Origin: Epiperipatus broadwayi
Taxonomy: Eukaryota > Onychophora > Udeonychophora > Euonychophora > Peripatidae
DNA length: 64,000 bases
NCBI GenBank assembly: GCA_028023455.1
Contig: JAQFVV010012394.1
Coordinates: 23,950,900-24,014,899 of the forward strand
Reading direction: 5' to 3'
Made by a program: the position numbers and the translations under genes. This document shows, piece by piece, positions 13,501 through 28,500 of this stretch. Position 1 is the stretch's first letter. Each line of letters opens with the position of its first letter. The notes beneath the pieces were generated by a model. It made no database searches. It saw only the letters and a program-made list of their open reading frames with translations, and was not told the DNA's origin.

Positions 13501-16500
13501 TATTAATTTAAATTTTTTTTATGAATTTATAGATGTACACATTGAAATGTAACCAGGCAATAATCAATTAAAATTGACAGTTGAAGATTAAACCACATGA
13601 TTTAACAATAAGCAATAATGTTTGTCTGATTTTTATTAAGTTGAAAGGGGAATACACTTTAGCTTAATATTTTACTTGATATAAGAGTTGCAAATCAGCA
13701 TAGATACTTCATATATGTGAAAATTTGAAATAACTTTTATGAATTTTCAGAGTTAAAAGCAGTTTCACTTTTGGCCTAACATGACTTAGCCAAATACTAC
13801 TGTTATTTGTAGATCCCAAAATTTTGACTTCTATTGTTAGTTTTAATTAATTGTTGTCTATATAAATGCAATTTATTCACTGTACTTTAAACAGTTTTTA
13901 GCAAAAACCTTTCATTGAACATATATGCATACACAATCTTACGTTTCAATTGTCCTGCAGTCTTCTTCAGAGGCAGTTTTACTTTAATTAGAGTGAATAA
14001 ATTGCATTTATATAAGATATTATAGCAAAATTTTAAAGAAGTGGTGAATTTGATAATATTTCTAGTTGTTGTCTACTTGATATTGCTGCGGAAATTTTAT
14101 CTATGATTATTATATATAGAAAAATTTCTATATTTCAATATATATATATTTACATATACTTTTCATATATATGTTTTAGGGTTATACTAATGCAGATAAT
14201 CCATTTGGAGATGCAAATCTTTTAGATACTTTTGTCTGGAATAAAAAACTGGAGAAAGAAGGAATTAATAATTTGTCAACCCTAGAATTACAACAACGTA
14301 ACTTACAAAAACAAGAAGAAAATCGAGTATGATATTAATATTTTATAATAGATTCAATAATTATATTTGTCTATGTATATATGAAAAATAATTTATAAAA
14401 CACAAAAATATTTTACTTATTTTTTTCAACCTTTTTTTTTTTAAATAGTTAATTGATTTTATTCATTTTATAGAGAGAATTAGAGAAAGTGAAAAAACGG
14501 AGATTAGAAAGAGAACAAGAAAGAGCTGCCAGAGAGGAAGAATTGGTAATTTGTAATATTTTAATTATTTTTAGTGTTTGTATTTTTTTTTTAATAATTA
14601 AAAATAACTCGTTAGTTCTTAAGAGGCAGAAAAATAAAATAAGAATAATTTTCTAGATAATAATAAATTGATAGAATGTATTTTAGCTTTTTATCAAATA
14701 CAGAGACAATTAAATAACAAAAAAAATTGAAGTCATCGAACATTAGTTTGAAGTGTTAGTATAAAATGAAAGCAATTTAAATAGTGCTAATAGGAAATAA
14801 TTATAAGGAATCTGAGGAATTTTCAAAATATTAAACACTACCATTCAGCATCTGTTGATTATCAAAGCTTAAACTAAATGGCATCATAATGGTGAGAAAA
14901 AAGTTTGCTACTAAATTAAAATTAGCAATTATTAATACCTAAATGATTAAGTAGTTGTTAGAAGTGTACAGAATTGAATGAATTGATTGGCAACTCATTT
15001 AGAATAACTATCCAAATGCTTGATATATTGGAAGGATTGATGTTTAAAACTAATTGTAGTTGTTTATTGGAAAGAATGGAAGTGTTAATTAGGCTAAATA
15101 CATTTCTCATAGATTTGTTAAATTAATCAATATTAATGACGTAATTATTAGTATAATATTGGGAAATATATATTTGTCATAGGAATTGTGTATGTACAGG
15201 TCAAACATTCTAATATTACACTAAGAGTAATATTTTATTTATCAACGATGTAATATACTTCAATGAGATTTAATGTATAGGTTTCTTAACCACATTTTGT
15301 TTAATTTATGGTTTAAATAACATACTCTTGGAACCTGTTTGTATATATATATATATATTAAATATTGAACAAGTACTTATATTTTATAATAATGAACACA
15401 ATTCAGTTATAAATTTTAGTTTGTTTTTGTGGCCATGGTAATGAAAACAGGAATTCAGATGTTGACAATTATTTTTACTGATGGTAAGATGGTCACTGCA
15501 CTAATTAATATCTTACATGACGCACCGAAAAGCTACATGTATTATTATTTTTAAAAAAGTTATAAATGCTAATGGCTTGTTAAATGTTGTAAATTTTATT
15601 TAAAAAAATACTAATATAGTTTATTGAGCTGCAAGTGTTTATAGCAATAAATATATTAAAAAAAATTAAAATCTCTTTTAAAACCCCTAAACTTTTAATT
15701 GTTAAGCAAGTTATTCAAAAACTTATGCAGAAGATACAAATAATACTAAACATTTAAACACCAATTGTCCAACCTATTCTAAATTACAGTAAATATAATA
15801 TAAACTATATAATAGCAAGAGAAGAATAGCAAGTGTCATTGAATGGAGAAAAGTATTCCCTATTATAAGAAGACCAATTATCCAAAAGTTGGGTTGTATT
15901 ATTGCATAGAGGTTTTATTGAATTTATTCATTATTTTTGGTGCTGTTTTCTCCTGTAGGAAGAGAGACACCAACTAAGTTTAATGGCTGCAATGGTTGAA
16001 ATTTGAATATGAAATTAAAATAGATGAAACAGAGAAAATTTATTTTAAGGTAGTGTTCTAATCTATTGTGTCAGCCGCTTAATGGTGCTGATGCTAAGCA
16101 AAAATGCATAGATATAACAACCGACAGCTGAGTAAACAGACTTTCTGTGTTTTATTATAGAAAGAAGGCTATCTGATTGGCTGCGGTATATTTCTAGCAA
16201 TTTAGTTAGAAATGGCGCCATCACGCGGTTGACACGATAGACAGAACACTACCAAAAATAATTTGCAAGATGAGCCAGAATATTCAAACTCAGGAAAAGA
16301 CATATTATTAATCAAACCAAATGAGATTTTAGGACAGATTGAAAAATAATTATATTGACATTAGACAACATGTTTTTTTAAAATCTCATGCATATTTTTA
16401 GCAGCTTATCTAAAAGGTAATTTTAATGCTCTTACAGAAATCCAATTTATGCAGTTTTACAAGTACCCTAATAATATTTATAATATAAACAGATACCATT

Positions 16501-19500
16501 TGTTAAATAGTATGATCACCTCGGCTAAGACTATTGATGATTCGGTCAAAAAAAATTTTACCTGAATAATTTTAAGAAAAGCATTACTTTTACCAAAAAT
16601 CTTGTTAAAAACACATTATAAATTTTAAAATGGGAAACCGCTCATAATACCTTACAGTTACAATTTGCCCAAATATGGTGGAAGGCAGATAGGTTTCATA
16701 ACTTTGCATATAGGTTTTCAATTGGAAGGAATTTATTTCTATTTTATATATTCTTATCAGAACAGTTTCAAATGAATTTTAACTGTAGCTATTTTCTTAT
16801 AGCAAATAGGATAAAAAATTTGTTTTTATAATTTTTTTGTACTAAATTGAGAAATCACATAGAAGTCGCCACTTGCAGGCTTCTCACTGTAGTATACTTA
16901 GATCCATTTATTAAGAGAATTGGATTGTTTTTTCAATGAGTTAATATCCCATAATTATCTAAATGAATGTATCATATATAGATGATTTAGTCATCTTTTT
17001 TTAAGGTGTTGCAACATTGACGTTAATTGAATTACTTTCTGAACTTGTGTTTCATATGGAAATCAACAACAATATCACATGATTTTTTTATATCTTTCCA
17101 AGAGATCTCTTCACCCTACTTCTATGTACTGTAAACTTGAATAATCAATAGATACCAGATGGTAAGTGCTGTAATATCCCGTCTAATTTCTGCCCTTTGT
17201 CAGTGAGTTAGCTTGGAATCAAAACCTTAGGGTTTTGTTGAATTTCAAACAATTAATGTAAATATAAAGTAATGAAATATAACTTCTAGATGCATAAGTG
17301 CATTGGATTCAACTTTTAATGCTAATCCTTAAGCCAACAATGGATGCTGTAAAGCAGGGTGGAGAGATTTGTTCCTGTTCACACTAAATCTAATAATTGT
17401 AACAAATATGCACACTGGCAACTCTTAACAAATTTCTACAAATTCCATCTTTGATGAACAAGCTAATATAATTTAATGTGCAAGATTATCCCTAATATTG
17501 TTTCAAAAAACGAAAAAAAAATACTGTTTAATTCACAGAAATACACAACAGACTCAATTGTTTAAATTTAAAAAAGTGGTTCTATAATTTTATCTAATAT
17601 TTAGAACCTTATAGAATTAATTACATTATAGTTCTTACCAATTTTATATAATGTTGTTTCAGTTTGTTTTTTTCCTTTTTTCATCGGTTAATTTGAAATT
17701 CTCATAATTTATTAATACTATATGGCTTTTTTGCAATTCAATTGCTAATTACCTGAGGAAAATAATTGTGATGTTAATCAAATATTGGCATATAATCTTG
17801 GGCATTGTGCATATTCACAATAGGACTAATAACTTTTATCTGGATCACTCGCTATTGATTTTTTTTTTTAAGTGTCATAGCATTGGTCGGGACGCGAACT
17901 CGCAATCCGAACTCGCAATCCGGGCAACTGCGTGCAAGCGCAAGGCAGTCGCGCTGACCTCTCGACCACCAATGCAAGACTCGCTATTGATTTTTGTCCA
18001 CAATCAAGAGTTTCCTGTCTGAACTTACACACAGGAATACTTGTGAAAATAACAAATATTTCCATATAATATATTTTTAAAATTAAAATAATATAATAAT
18101 TTATTACTCTTTTATAGCAACGTTTGCAACGAGAGAAAGAAGCTGCTCAATTCAAAGAATGGGAAGCTCAAGAAGACAGTGTAAGTCCATAACTTTTTTA
18201 AAAAATTAATTAATATTTAAAGTAATTAACAAGTAGAGTTTCATTTTTTAAAAATATGATTAAAGATAAATAAAATAAACTTTAAAAAGCCTATTGTGGG
18301 GTCTTGTAAAGAAACAGTGAGAGAGAAAGCAGTACTCAGTATGCTTACTAATTGCCAAGTGGTGATAATTAGAGGTTTTTTCCATTACAGTTTTGCTATC
18401 TTGTTACGGATAACTAAATACTCATTTACTGAACAAAGTTATCTGGTTTGCCCAGACTTAATTTTCAAATGATAAGCATTTGAATAGTTTGTTTTATTCC
18501 CTAATTAAGAATAACTAGATACCTGTTTACTGACCAATGTTAGATGTTGGTTATGAGTCAGCTACCTAAAAGAAAAATCCCCCCAAAAAGACAAAGAATA
18601 TATTTGTATATGTGATTTATGTGTTTTTAGTCATATGTTTTATTGTATCTTCATCTTTATCATTTTCTACTGTCTGATAAAGGGTTCTGAATTTGAGATG
18701 ATAGAATAATATATACTAAAAAATTAACGCATTTAATTATTATGCCCTATCTTCTAGCAGTGAATTTTATATATTTTTAGTTAAGGTTTACATTGTGATC
18801 AAGAAAGGAGATGGAGGGGGAGGGGCACACAATTTTTTCTAATCATCTATTTTCATTTTTTTTTTTTTTTTTTTAAATAAAATTTTTTTATGTACGATTG
18901 CAAAAATTTATTCATAGAACAAGTTCGAATACATTACTACAATGATTCAAAGGTCAGATTCCGGAATTATTTTTTAACATTTGCAAGCAATTCCACTTTC
19001 ATATATCATCGCCATTTTATTGATCAGACAAAAGATGGCCTTTTTTTTCTCTATCTAGCCAATAGACTGGCATTGATATGAGAAAGTGGGCATTGTTTGC
19101 AAGTTTGTTAAAAAAATGATTCGTTAGTAAACTGACTTATGAATTATTGTAGTAATGTATTCGGACTTGTTTCCTCTGTGAATAAGTTTATATTTTCAGT
19201 ATTATGTATTTACTGGCTACAATTTATTTACAGGCTTTTTGAAATTATTAGAAAGGCAAAAATATATTTATATATAAGTAAAGCAATAACATTTTCTTCA
19301 TTGACTTTCTTTCAGAATAAATTAGGGATCAGGTTAAAAAACTATCAATACAAAATAACCTTTAAATTCCATATACTGCTTCCAATATATATTCTAAAGT
19401 TTTAATTATAGTAGAAATGTTTATAGAATCAAATATTATTTTTTAATCTACAAATCCAATGTAAAATTGCAACTCATAATTTTTTTTTTTTTTTTACAAC

Positions 19501-22500
19501 TTCTCACTAGTTGAATATGGTTATTTACTATAATCATTTTAAAACTAAGATTGTCTTTTCCATTGGTTTGCATCCAGAGTTTTTTAATAAATATACATAT
19601 TTGATAATATTCTTATCGTTTAAAAACATTTGCAAAATTTTACCAATGGTTTTTCTTTTCTGTCTGTTTTTTAAATATCTACACCGATCCATCTTTTTCT
19701 AGAGCTTTTTTGTCTCTGGGTTTAATTATCTCATTCAATTAAATATTATTTTATAGGACTTTTTTTTGTTCTTTATTATCATATTATTTTTTGAACAGGC
19801 AAAACTCTCCATACAGCAGTGCCAACCAGAGTAATCAATGGATGCCAGAAGGCCTATGCATAAAATCCCCATCTAGTGCCTACTCATCCAATATCCCAGA
19901 TCCAAGACTCCTCACTGACGAAGGCCACAAGCCAGAAACTTGACTGGGGATATTGGATGAGTAGTTTATGCACAGGCCTTCTCGCATCCATTGATTACTT
20001 TGTTTTGCACTTGAATACTTTCATGACTCTTTCTTCTGTGGACTTCTTTAAATTTCTGCCTAAGAGCAGCTTTAAATAATTAAGCAGTAAGATACTGCAA
20101 TCAAAGTTGTAATAATTTGATTATTGGCAGTGGATTTTTTCCTTTCTTGCTACTGCTTTAGCATAATTTATTAGAGTATTTTAATATTTACAATTTTATT
20201 ATAAATTTTAATGAACCCTTTTTATATACATACATTAGCGTTGCTTTTTTTTTTTTCTAGTTTCATTTAAAGCAAGCAAAATTAAGATCAAAAATACGTA
20301 TTCAAAATGGCAGAGGTGAGTAACCATTTATGCATTTACTTCAATGTATCAATATATAAATGTATTAATAAGTGTGTGTGTGTTTTAAATATATGTTTAA
20401 AATTTATTTAAAAAACATTATTTTCCCCTCTTTTTTGTATTTACTAAAATAGATTAGAATAGTCCAGTATAGTCTATTAAATTTTAATTAGTAAATTTTT
20501 TTTTTTAATGTTAGTATATTTATATTTTTTTTTATTGTATTTTATTTAGCCAAGCCAATTGATCTACTAGCCAATTATATTAGTGCTGAAGATGAGGATT
20601 TGACAGTCGAAATGCATGAACCTTACACATATTTAAATGTAAATATTTTATTTAGTATGCATATCTTTCTGTGCGTGGAATTAGATTGATCAACGTTGAC
20701 ATAAATAATATTTAAAATTTTGAAATAATTTTATAATTTACATATTATTATCTGATGTATCAAAAGTTTGATTTTTAGTCTGATAGTGAAATTAAAAACA
20801 ATAATGATGTTAGTTTAATTATGTGTATTATCATCACTAACCTTCATTATTCCAATGCAGAATGAAGATCTTGAGAAGTTTAATCCAGTTTGAATGATCC
20901 ATATCTTTTCTAAATCATTCCAGCAATTTTTCTCGTCCATTTTTCTCTTTTTCTAGGACTCTTATAATCTTTTGGGATCCAGTTTAATACATTAGTTGCT
21001 CATCTGTTGCCATATTTTCTCGTGATATGATCAGTCCAGCTTTATTTTAGTCTCATAACTTTTTCCAATGTTGTCAGTATTAGCAAAACAAACAGTTCTT
21101 TTTTTAAAGAAATTATTTTCTTAAAAACTCTTAATAAAAAACTTATATGATAAATGTTAATAAATCTGTCAATTTGTATTCAAGGAATTTTAAAAACAGA
21201 GATTTTACTTGCAGTCAAAAGATATAGTATGAATAAAGCTGTAAGGGATTTACTTGAATCAGATATACACAAAGCGACTGATATCAAGATGGAAACAAAA
21301 GATTAAAGCTGCATTATTTTATGTTTTAGCTAATATATGTTAGTGCCTCAAGATTTAATATGACTATTGTATATAAAGCACTTCAGTATTTGTAGCTAAT
21401 GTTTGACCGATATAGGATATGCAAGAATATTGTATCAATGAGCTTTGTTCTTACGAGGAACTTAGATGACCAGTAAAAGTAGTAAATAAATCTGTACACT
21501 GTGTACCAATGATTTTATTAGTTGACTGTCTCAAGACTTAATATTTCATGCAACTTTTTAATATTTAAATAACTATAAAAGCTAGCTTAACTTGATAACT
21601 ATCATGTTTAATAGTTATTGGAATCAAATTTATCCTAAATCATTAGACAGATATTAGCCATTTAAATCACTTTTAAACATGGAGAGTTCAGTTTTTGCAG
21701 TATGATCTTTGGATTGTGAAACTGGAATGAATGAAGCAATAATCATAAAGCAAATGAGCCTCAGATGTGTTAACTTGTTTAATATTGGATTGATTGTGAC
21801 TTGTTTATGGATGCTAGATATTGGACTAGGGTTTACTTTATGTGCAGAGTAATGATTCCCTTAATTCTGAAGCTAGGAGCACTGACTATGTATGAAAAGA
21901 ATACTGCTGGATACTTGATATGCATTCTCTAGAAAGATAATGCATTAGTATGAGTAAGGTTATAGATCAATCTTTGTTATATCCAAATGATGGTGATATT
22001 AATCAAGATATTAGAAACGCAAGATTCTGGAAATGTATGGATTAATAAGATTAAAAATAATGTTAAGATTTTTTGATGTAGTAGCAAAAATGCAGCAATT
22101 TTTTCTTAATCCAAATTTTTAATTTAAAGATATGTTAAATACTGTAACATACCTTAAAATGTTTAAACTCATTTGATATGTATTACTATCAAATTTTTGT
22201 TAATGAATTATTATTACTATGAACCAATAAAATATTGCATGACCTATCATAATAACAAGTGGCATAAGGAAAGTAAAATACTATATTATTAGTACATTTA
22301 ATTGAAAGCTGTTGTTGCCTGGGTCATGTCTTAAACATGAAAATTTAATGTGATTTCTTTATCTAAATGGGAGGGGGGAACTCTTAAGTTCATGTGAACA
22401 TTATGGTGTAGTAGTATCAAATTAATATTTGCATATATGTAAATGATTCACTTATATATATATATTTTAACAATTTTTATTTTATTTAAATTCAGTGAAA

Positions 22501-25500
22501 TATGGAGAGATATATGTTAGAAGTAATAAGAGAATGAAAATAAAATACATGAGTACAAATAGGTATCATTGGCATCATTGAAAAAATTAAGAGAGGAGCT
22601 GGGCTGGATATATTGCTAGAAGAGATTATGATAAATGAATAGTTGAAGTGTTAAATTGGATCCTAAGAGATTGTAAAAGACCATACATGAGATGTATGAA
22701 TTTAATATGGAAGTTTTCTGATGTGGGGAAGGGGAAAAGAAGTAAGAATCAAAAAAATTATTAAATTTGAGAGTTCTTAATCCTGCAGTGGATCAATAAT
22801 GATTGAAAATGATGGCGATTCAATTTAATATATTTAGTTTTGAAATAATTAATTACTTTTATTTACACAAGTTGGGCTGGATATATTCATAGAAGAGATG
22901 ATAACAGATGGACAATTGAAATCTTAAACTGGATTCCAAGAGATTGTAAAAGACCCAGAAAGAGACCACATGTGAGATGGGTGGATGAAATAAGAAAGTG
23001 TGCAGGGGTGATGTGGAGAAGCTAAAGGTCGGAGAAGATGGATTGAACTTGGTGAGACCTTCATCCTGCAATGGATTGATAATGGTTGTTGATGATGATA
23101 TAAAATAATAAATGAACAATTTTTAATTGTCTACAAGATTAGTCCAGTGAGATGTTTTATTATTTACAGATATCTCAAATTTACACAAAAAGTCATCTAG
23201 TATGTAGTCTTTCTTTTTATAGTTATTTGAATGTACTAAAATCTTTTAGGTATAATAAAAATACCAAATGTAGTGCTACCCCTATTAATAGCTCTTTCAT
23301 GAAAGTAAAGCTTAAAGAGGACTTAATACTGTCTCAACTTTTAATGTCACATTTACTTTAATGTTATTTTTACAAACTTTTCTCATTGAATTTATTATTT
23401 ACACTTAAAACAACATCTAATGTTATAAAAATGGTTATAACTACAGTATGTGTGTATTTTTCATTCATATAGTAAAATTATTTTATTAGTAAAAAGTACA
23501 ATATTTAAAACAAAAATAAAATCTAAATATTTAAAAATTTAAATTTTCACAAGGTACGAGTATAACTGACTGAATATAGGTTTACACAATGACTTGAGAC
23601 AAGCAGTTCTATTTCGTCAGTGATTTGTGGCAACAAAAATGATAATCACCAGTATTATAATAGCAATACTAACAAAAAAAAAGAAAGAACGGGAAAGAAA
23701 AGAGAAGCAGAATTATACAATTAAATATGATTTTGCAAAAGTTTTGTGTGCATATATATATATATTATTTAAATTTAGTGATACTTATTATATTTGTAAA
23801 ATAAAATTATATTAAAATTTTGTAGAAAGCATTTTACATTAATGGAAACATCCATGCTATTAATAGGAAAGACACTTGCTTCAAAATCTCGAAGAAATGG
23901 GCTACGTAATACTAGCTTATTTGAATATTTGCATATATTTTACTATACATTTTATGAAGGCTATGAATATGAGGCATGGATCCTCAAAAACGTTAAGCCG
24001 ATAAACTTTAATATTAATTTATATCTTCTTCTTTATTAACAATTATAAATAAGTGTTCTTTTGTTAAATAATTTATTTTAAAAATTTGTATATATTAATT
24101 AAAGTAATTAAGTAAAAAATAAATAATCGAATGACTTTATCGCTTGGGAGTTCAAAAGAAGTTTAAATACTTGAAGTCACCGAATTGGAATCTGACACTA
24201 CCACTGCATGAAAGCATATAGAGCAGAATATTAATTTAAAGATTGTCATGGATATTTAGGATGTAGGCATTACAATATAGTGGGAATTTTTTCCACGTAA
24301 TAATCTAGATAAACTTTCAACTATGATGTAACCAAGCAACAGTTAATTAAAATTGGCATTTTAGATCGAAACCATATGATATAGAAATAACCATAATATT
24401 TGTCCATTTCATTTTTGGCTTAACATGAGTCAAACAAATACTATTGCTATTACTAGATCATATAGTTTCAATTTTTATTGCCTGTTTTAATTGGTTGTTG
24501 CCTAGTTATGCTGCAATAGAAATTTTATCAAGATAATTACACAAAAAAAGTTCTTGTTATACTTCATTGTTTACATATGTATATGTAATATTTTAAGATT
24601 AAATCTTGATGCCACTATTGTTATAGATAATTGAAATGCCTTCTCGCCATAGCGTACAACAACTTTATTGGTAAAAAAATGATACTGCCTTATATATATA
24701 TATATTTAATGAGATATATATTATCTATACTAAACTTAATGGAATTAGAAGGGCTTGAACTCAGACCTAAGCTCCCCACAGCTATCCACTCAATCTTATA
24801 CAATCAATACACATGACCACATACATGTGAAAAAGATAAATGATCTCCAATATACATATTTGGTGCTGAACCAGCACTCATCAGTTAGACCAGATCATCA
24901 TCTCCCCCATATAAATATACAATCAGTGCTCATTTTATATACAGACAGTACAGTTGTTTCGCTGATAAAGTTGTCTGTTGCTATGGCTAGAGGATATTTC
25001 AATTATCCATTGCAATTATATATTATGAATTTATGTTTAAATAAATATTGTTTTATTGATATAAATTATTATATGTAAATTTATAATATAGTACTGATTC
25101 ATTAAATTTTAGGGTCTGACTATCACTGATTTAGAAGATCTTTTAGAAGACATTAAAGTTTATATGGAGTTAGAACAGGGAAAGAATGTTGATTATTGGA
25201 GAGACATCACAATCATAACTGAAGATGAGCTTAATAAATTACGAAAACTTGATCGAAGTAGTAAAGGTATTAAGTTAAAAATAATTGCAATTTAAATAAC
25301 ACCCTATTATATGTTTCTATATAATTGAAATATCAACTGCAATGATAGAAGGCAATCTTATGCTTTTTTTCCTGACAACTATAGCATTTACCATAAACTT
25401 TAATAACTAATACATACAAGATGATGCTTAATAAATTCCTATCTAGTGCTGTCCTATCCAATACTACAAGTCTAATTTTTAGTTTATGGCTTTCATTAGT

Positions 25501-28500
25501 GAGGAACTTTGAATCTTGGAGTAATGCATCTGGATCTTTAGGATCTAATGCACTTTTCTTCTAGCAGCCAATATTTACCTCTGTTTCACCATCAAGCTAT
25601 CAGACCAAATTGAAAGTCATATAAATATTTTCAATGTAAGTCAACTTGCCTGTATAGTATATAGATCTGAAATCAGTTCAGTGTCTGTATGTAAAGTAGG
25701 CATCCTTAGTTTTTTAACAACTGTAGGAACTTCTATTTTGCGGCCAGGGTTATTATAAAACCAATAAAATATCACTATTTCGTCATACAATTGCAGCTTA
25801 TACATTGCTATTCCAGCAGCATATTCTTTTACTTTCACCAAGCTATGCTAATTACTGTAAGCTTTAGTAACTAATATATTGATGCTAGATGATAGTGCTA
25901 TTTTATCCAACATTCTCCGATTAGTTTTAAATTTATGGCTTTCTTCAGTTAGAAGTTTTGGATCTTAGAACAGTACACCTGGATTTCTAGAATCTAATGC
26001 ACCTTCCCTTTTGATGAGCTCTCAGCACTATTATAGTAATCTACATAAATGGGGGGGGGGGGGAATCATTATTTTGATAAGCACATCTTTTTTTTAATAT
26101 CTTTAGTTGCCTTTTTTTTTTTTTTTACTATAAACAATTGATATATTTCTAGATTAGTTATACCTGATACTTAATAAGAGCATTTCTTTTTCTTTTTTTA
26201 ATTATACATATGCGATTTTTTCGCTTGCGTTAGTGAAGCTGTAATTATACTATAATGTTTAATATGCCTGCTTAGCGCTTTCGAGATTTAGTATTCTAAT
26301 CTTGTACTTTAGCACTATCTTTTAAATGAATTAATTGAATATTTTATTGCTCAGGGAGTTCACATGAAATTTGAATGTGAACATGTCCATGGACCCTGTT
26401 TTCTAGAAATTGCCATCTTTCCGCTGTTCTAAATCATGCACTGTGCACCATCTATATTAAATTTGACTTATCATTGATTACCAGATGATAGTGTAATATC
26501 TCTAACCCCAAATTGATTTCTAATTTTTGTCTTTGTCAATGAGGGTTTTGGATTCAAAATTGGTTCCAATGGTAGTCATATGTTACTTGTATTTTAAAAA
26601 CTCTTTTTAATTACATAGAATTTGCGAAATGTATTTTTAGTTAGGTCATTTGCAGCGCTTAATCTTAATATCCTTTCAAAACTCAGAGTTTTGAACTTGG
26701 TGTTAAGCTTTTGAGAATATCAAACAAAAATAAATAATTTTTATAACTTTGGATTACTGTTTTTGCTGGATATTTTTGGAATATTTCCAATAATTGCCCT
26801 GATTAAGAGTAGAATTGAGAAATCAGCTATAGGTTAATCCATGTGATCTTTACATTCAATACCAGAAAAGCAAACTGTGCAGGAGGATTATTAAACTGAT
26901 AGTAATTTCTCAACTCTTTCTGGAAAAGAACCCAAGTTTTAAATTCATAATTTCTCAAGTTTTTCTATTTAAAAAAAAAAAAAGAGTTCTAAACTTATAC
27001 CTAACTCTACTGATTGGATAACCTCAGACAGGCAAAACTTAAAGATTTTTCCTTCGTACATTATTTCTTGTAGCAGGTTATGAACGGGACTTAACCAATA
27101 TTGATTTATATTTACTGTGTTTTTCTCAAGCCTCAATAACTGTGATCAAGTCAGGGGAGTGAGTTATGAATTTTGAAGAAATAATAAAATTGTGAATTAC
27201 AAATATTTAGCATAGGAGATTACTCAATTTTTTAAATCACACAAAAATAAAATGTGTGTTTTATTTTTTTAAAATGATACTGATAATCTTGAAGAACATT
27301 GACTGGATTGAAGGAACAATACACTTAATTTGTATTTCTGTTAACATATTGTGTCTTTTCTTTATTCAATGCACTATTCTTTAAATATAACACATGTTGT
27401 TATTTTTTATATTATTTATCTTACAGTTTAGTTAATTTATAATCTATCTTGTAACTTGCACATTCACAAATTATTGTAATAAATTTTAGCCATAAAATTC
27501 AATGACATAAAAAAATTGCACTGTTACTTCTCTGACTGGTGTCATTTTGTGAACCTTTATGAATTATTGATTATGTGATCTGTTAATCTTAATTAATTAT
27601 ATTTTCCTGACTAATACTACACTTTTGTCTCTGGAAAATACATTGGAGTAGTCTATAATCCATATTAAAATAGACGAACATTCTGAAATAGTACACTGCT
27701 GGATTATCTTACTATGAACTTCTTTTACATTGATTAGATAATATACTGCAAAAATTTCTATTTAACATTTGTTTGGGAAGATTCTCAGAAGTAAATATAC
27801 ACCATAGAAGTTTTAACCTTGGATGAAAGAATGGTCATGGTGTAGGAGGACCTGGTTTTAGAATAATTAAACTTGATATATCTCTTTGAAATTGAAATAA
27901 AGCTCAATTAGTATGCATTCTGGTCGCATTAATAATTTCTACATAGCAAGACCTGTAATGACTTCGACGACTCAAAAACAGTTAGCACCCCAACAGGCTT
28001 TATCATTGGCCACCTTCAAATAACGTCTAAATTGACATGTTCACTGACATTATAGTTTATTGAATAGTGAACATAATGCAGTATTTTGTTTGCAAATGTG
28101 TCATAATCTTTATTTTGATTGTTTATTTTTTAATCGACTGTGAAGAACATGTACAGGTAACTTCTTTGTTTGAGTATTATGGGTGCAGTGGTAATAGCAT
28201 TGCTTCTTAATTGATTTGAATGATAAGTAACGTTTACTATAACAATTTAATGAATAGAATTGATAGATTTTTTTATCTTGTCGAGATTGTGTGTTATTCT
28301 CTGTAAATCATTTATAATTATTTCAACATTGAATATTGCCTTATTTATTTACATTTAGATGATCTTTGATTATATCTTCAAAATTGTAAATGTTGTACGT
28401 GTGTTATCTTATTACGACTTTTTGAATATTTTTATTATTTTACATTTAGTTTATTTTTAAATTTAAATTGAACTTTTTTTTTTAAAAAAAAAGGCAAAAC

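Noticed and set aside
17868-17985. Functional tRNA gene on the minus strand
   Set aside because: A- and B-boxes are present, but the anticodon arm does not fold normally, the body has an internal duplication, and an A-rich tail plus target duplication show a SINE.
24755-25078. 107-codon open frame upstream of exon h
   Set aside because: Low-complexity translation overlapping a possible SINE and an AT-rich acceptor region; no family resemblance and no coding-like composition.
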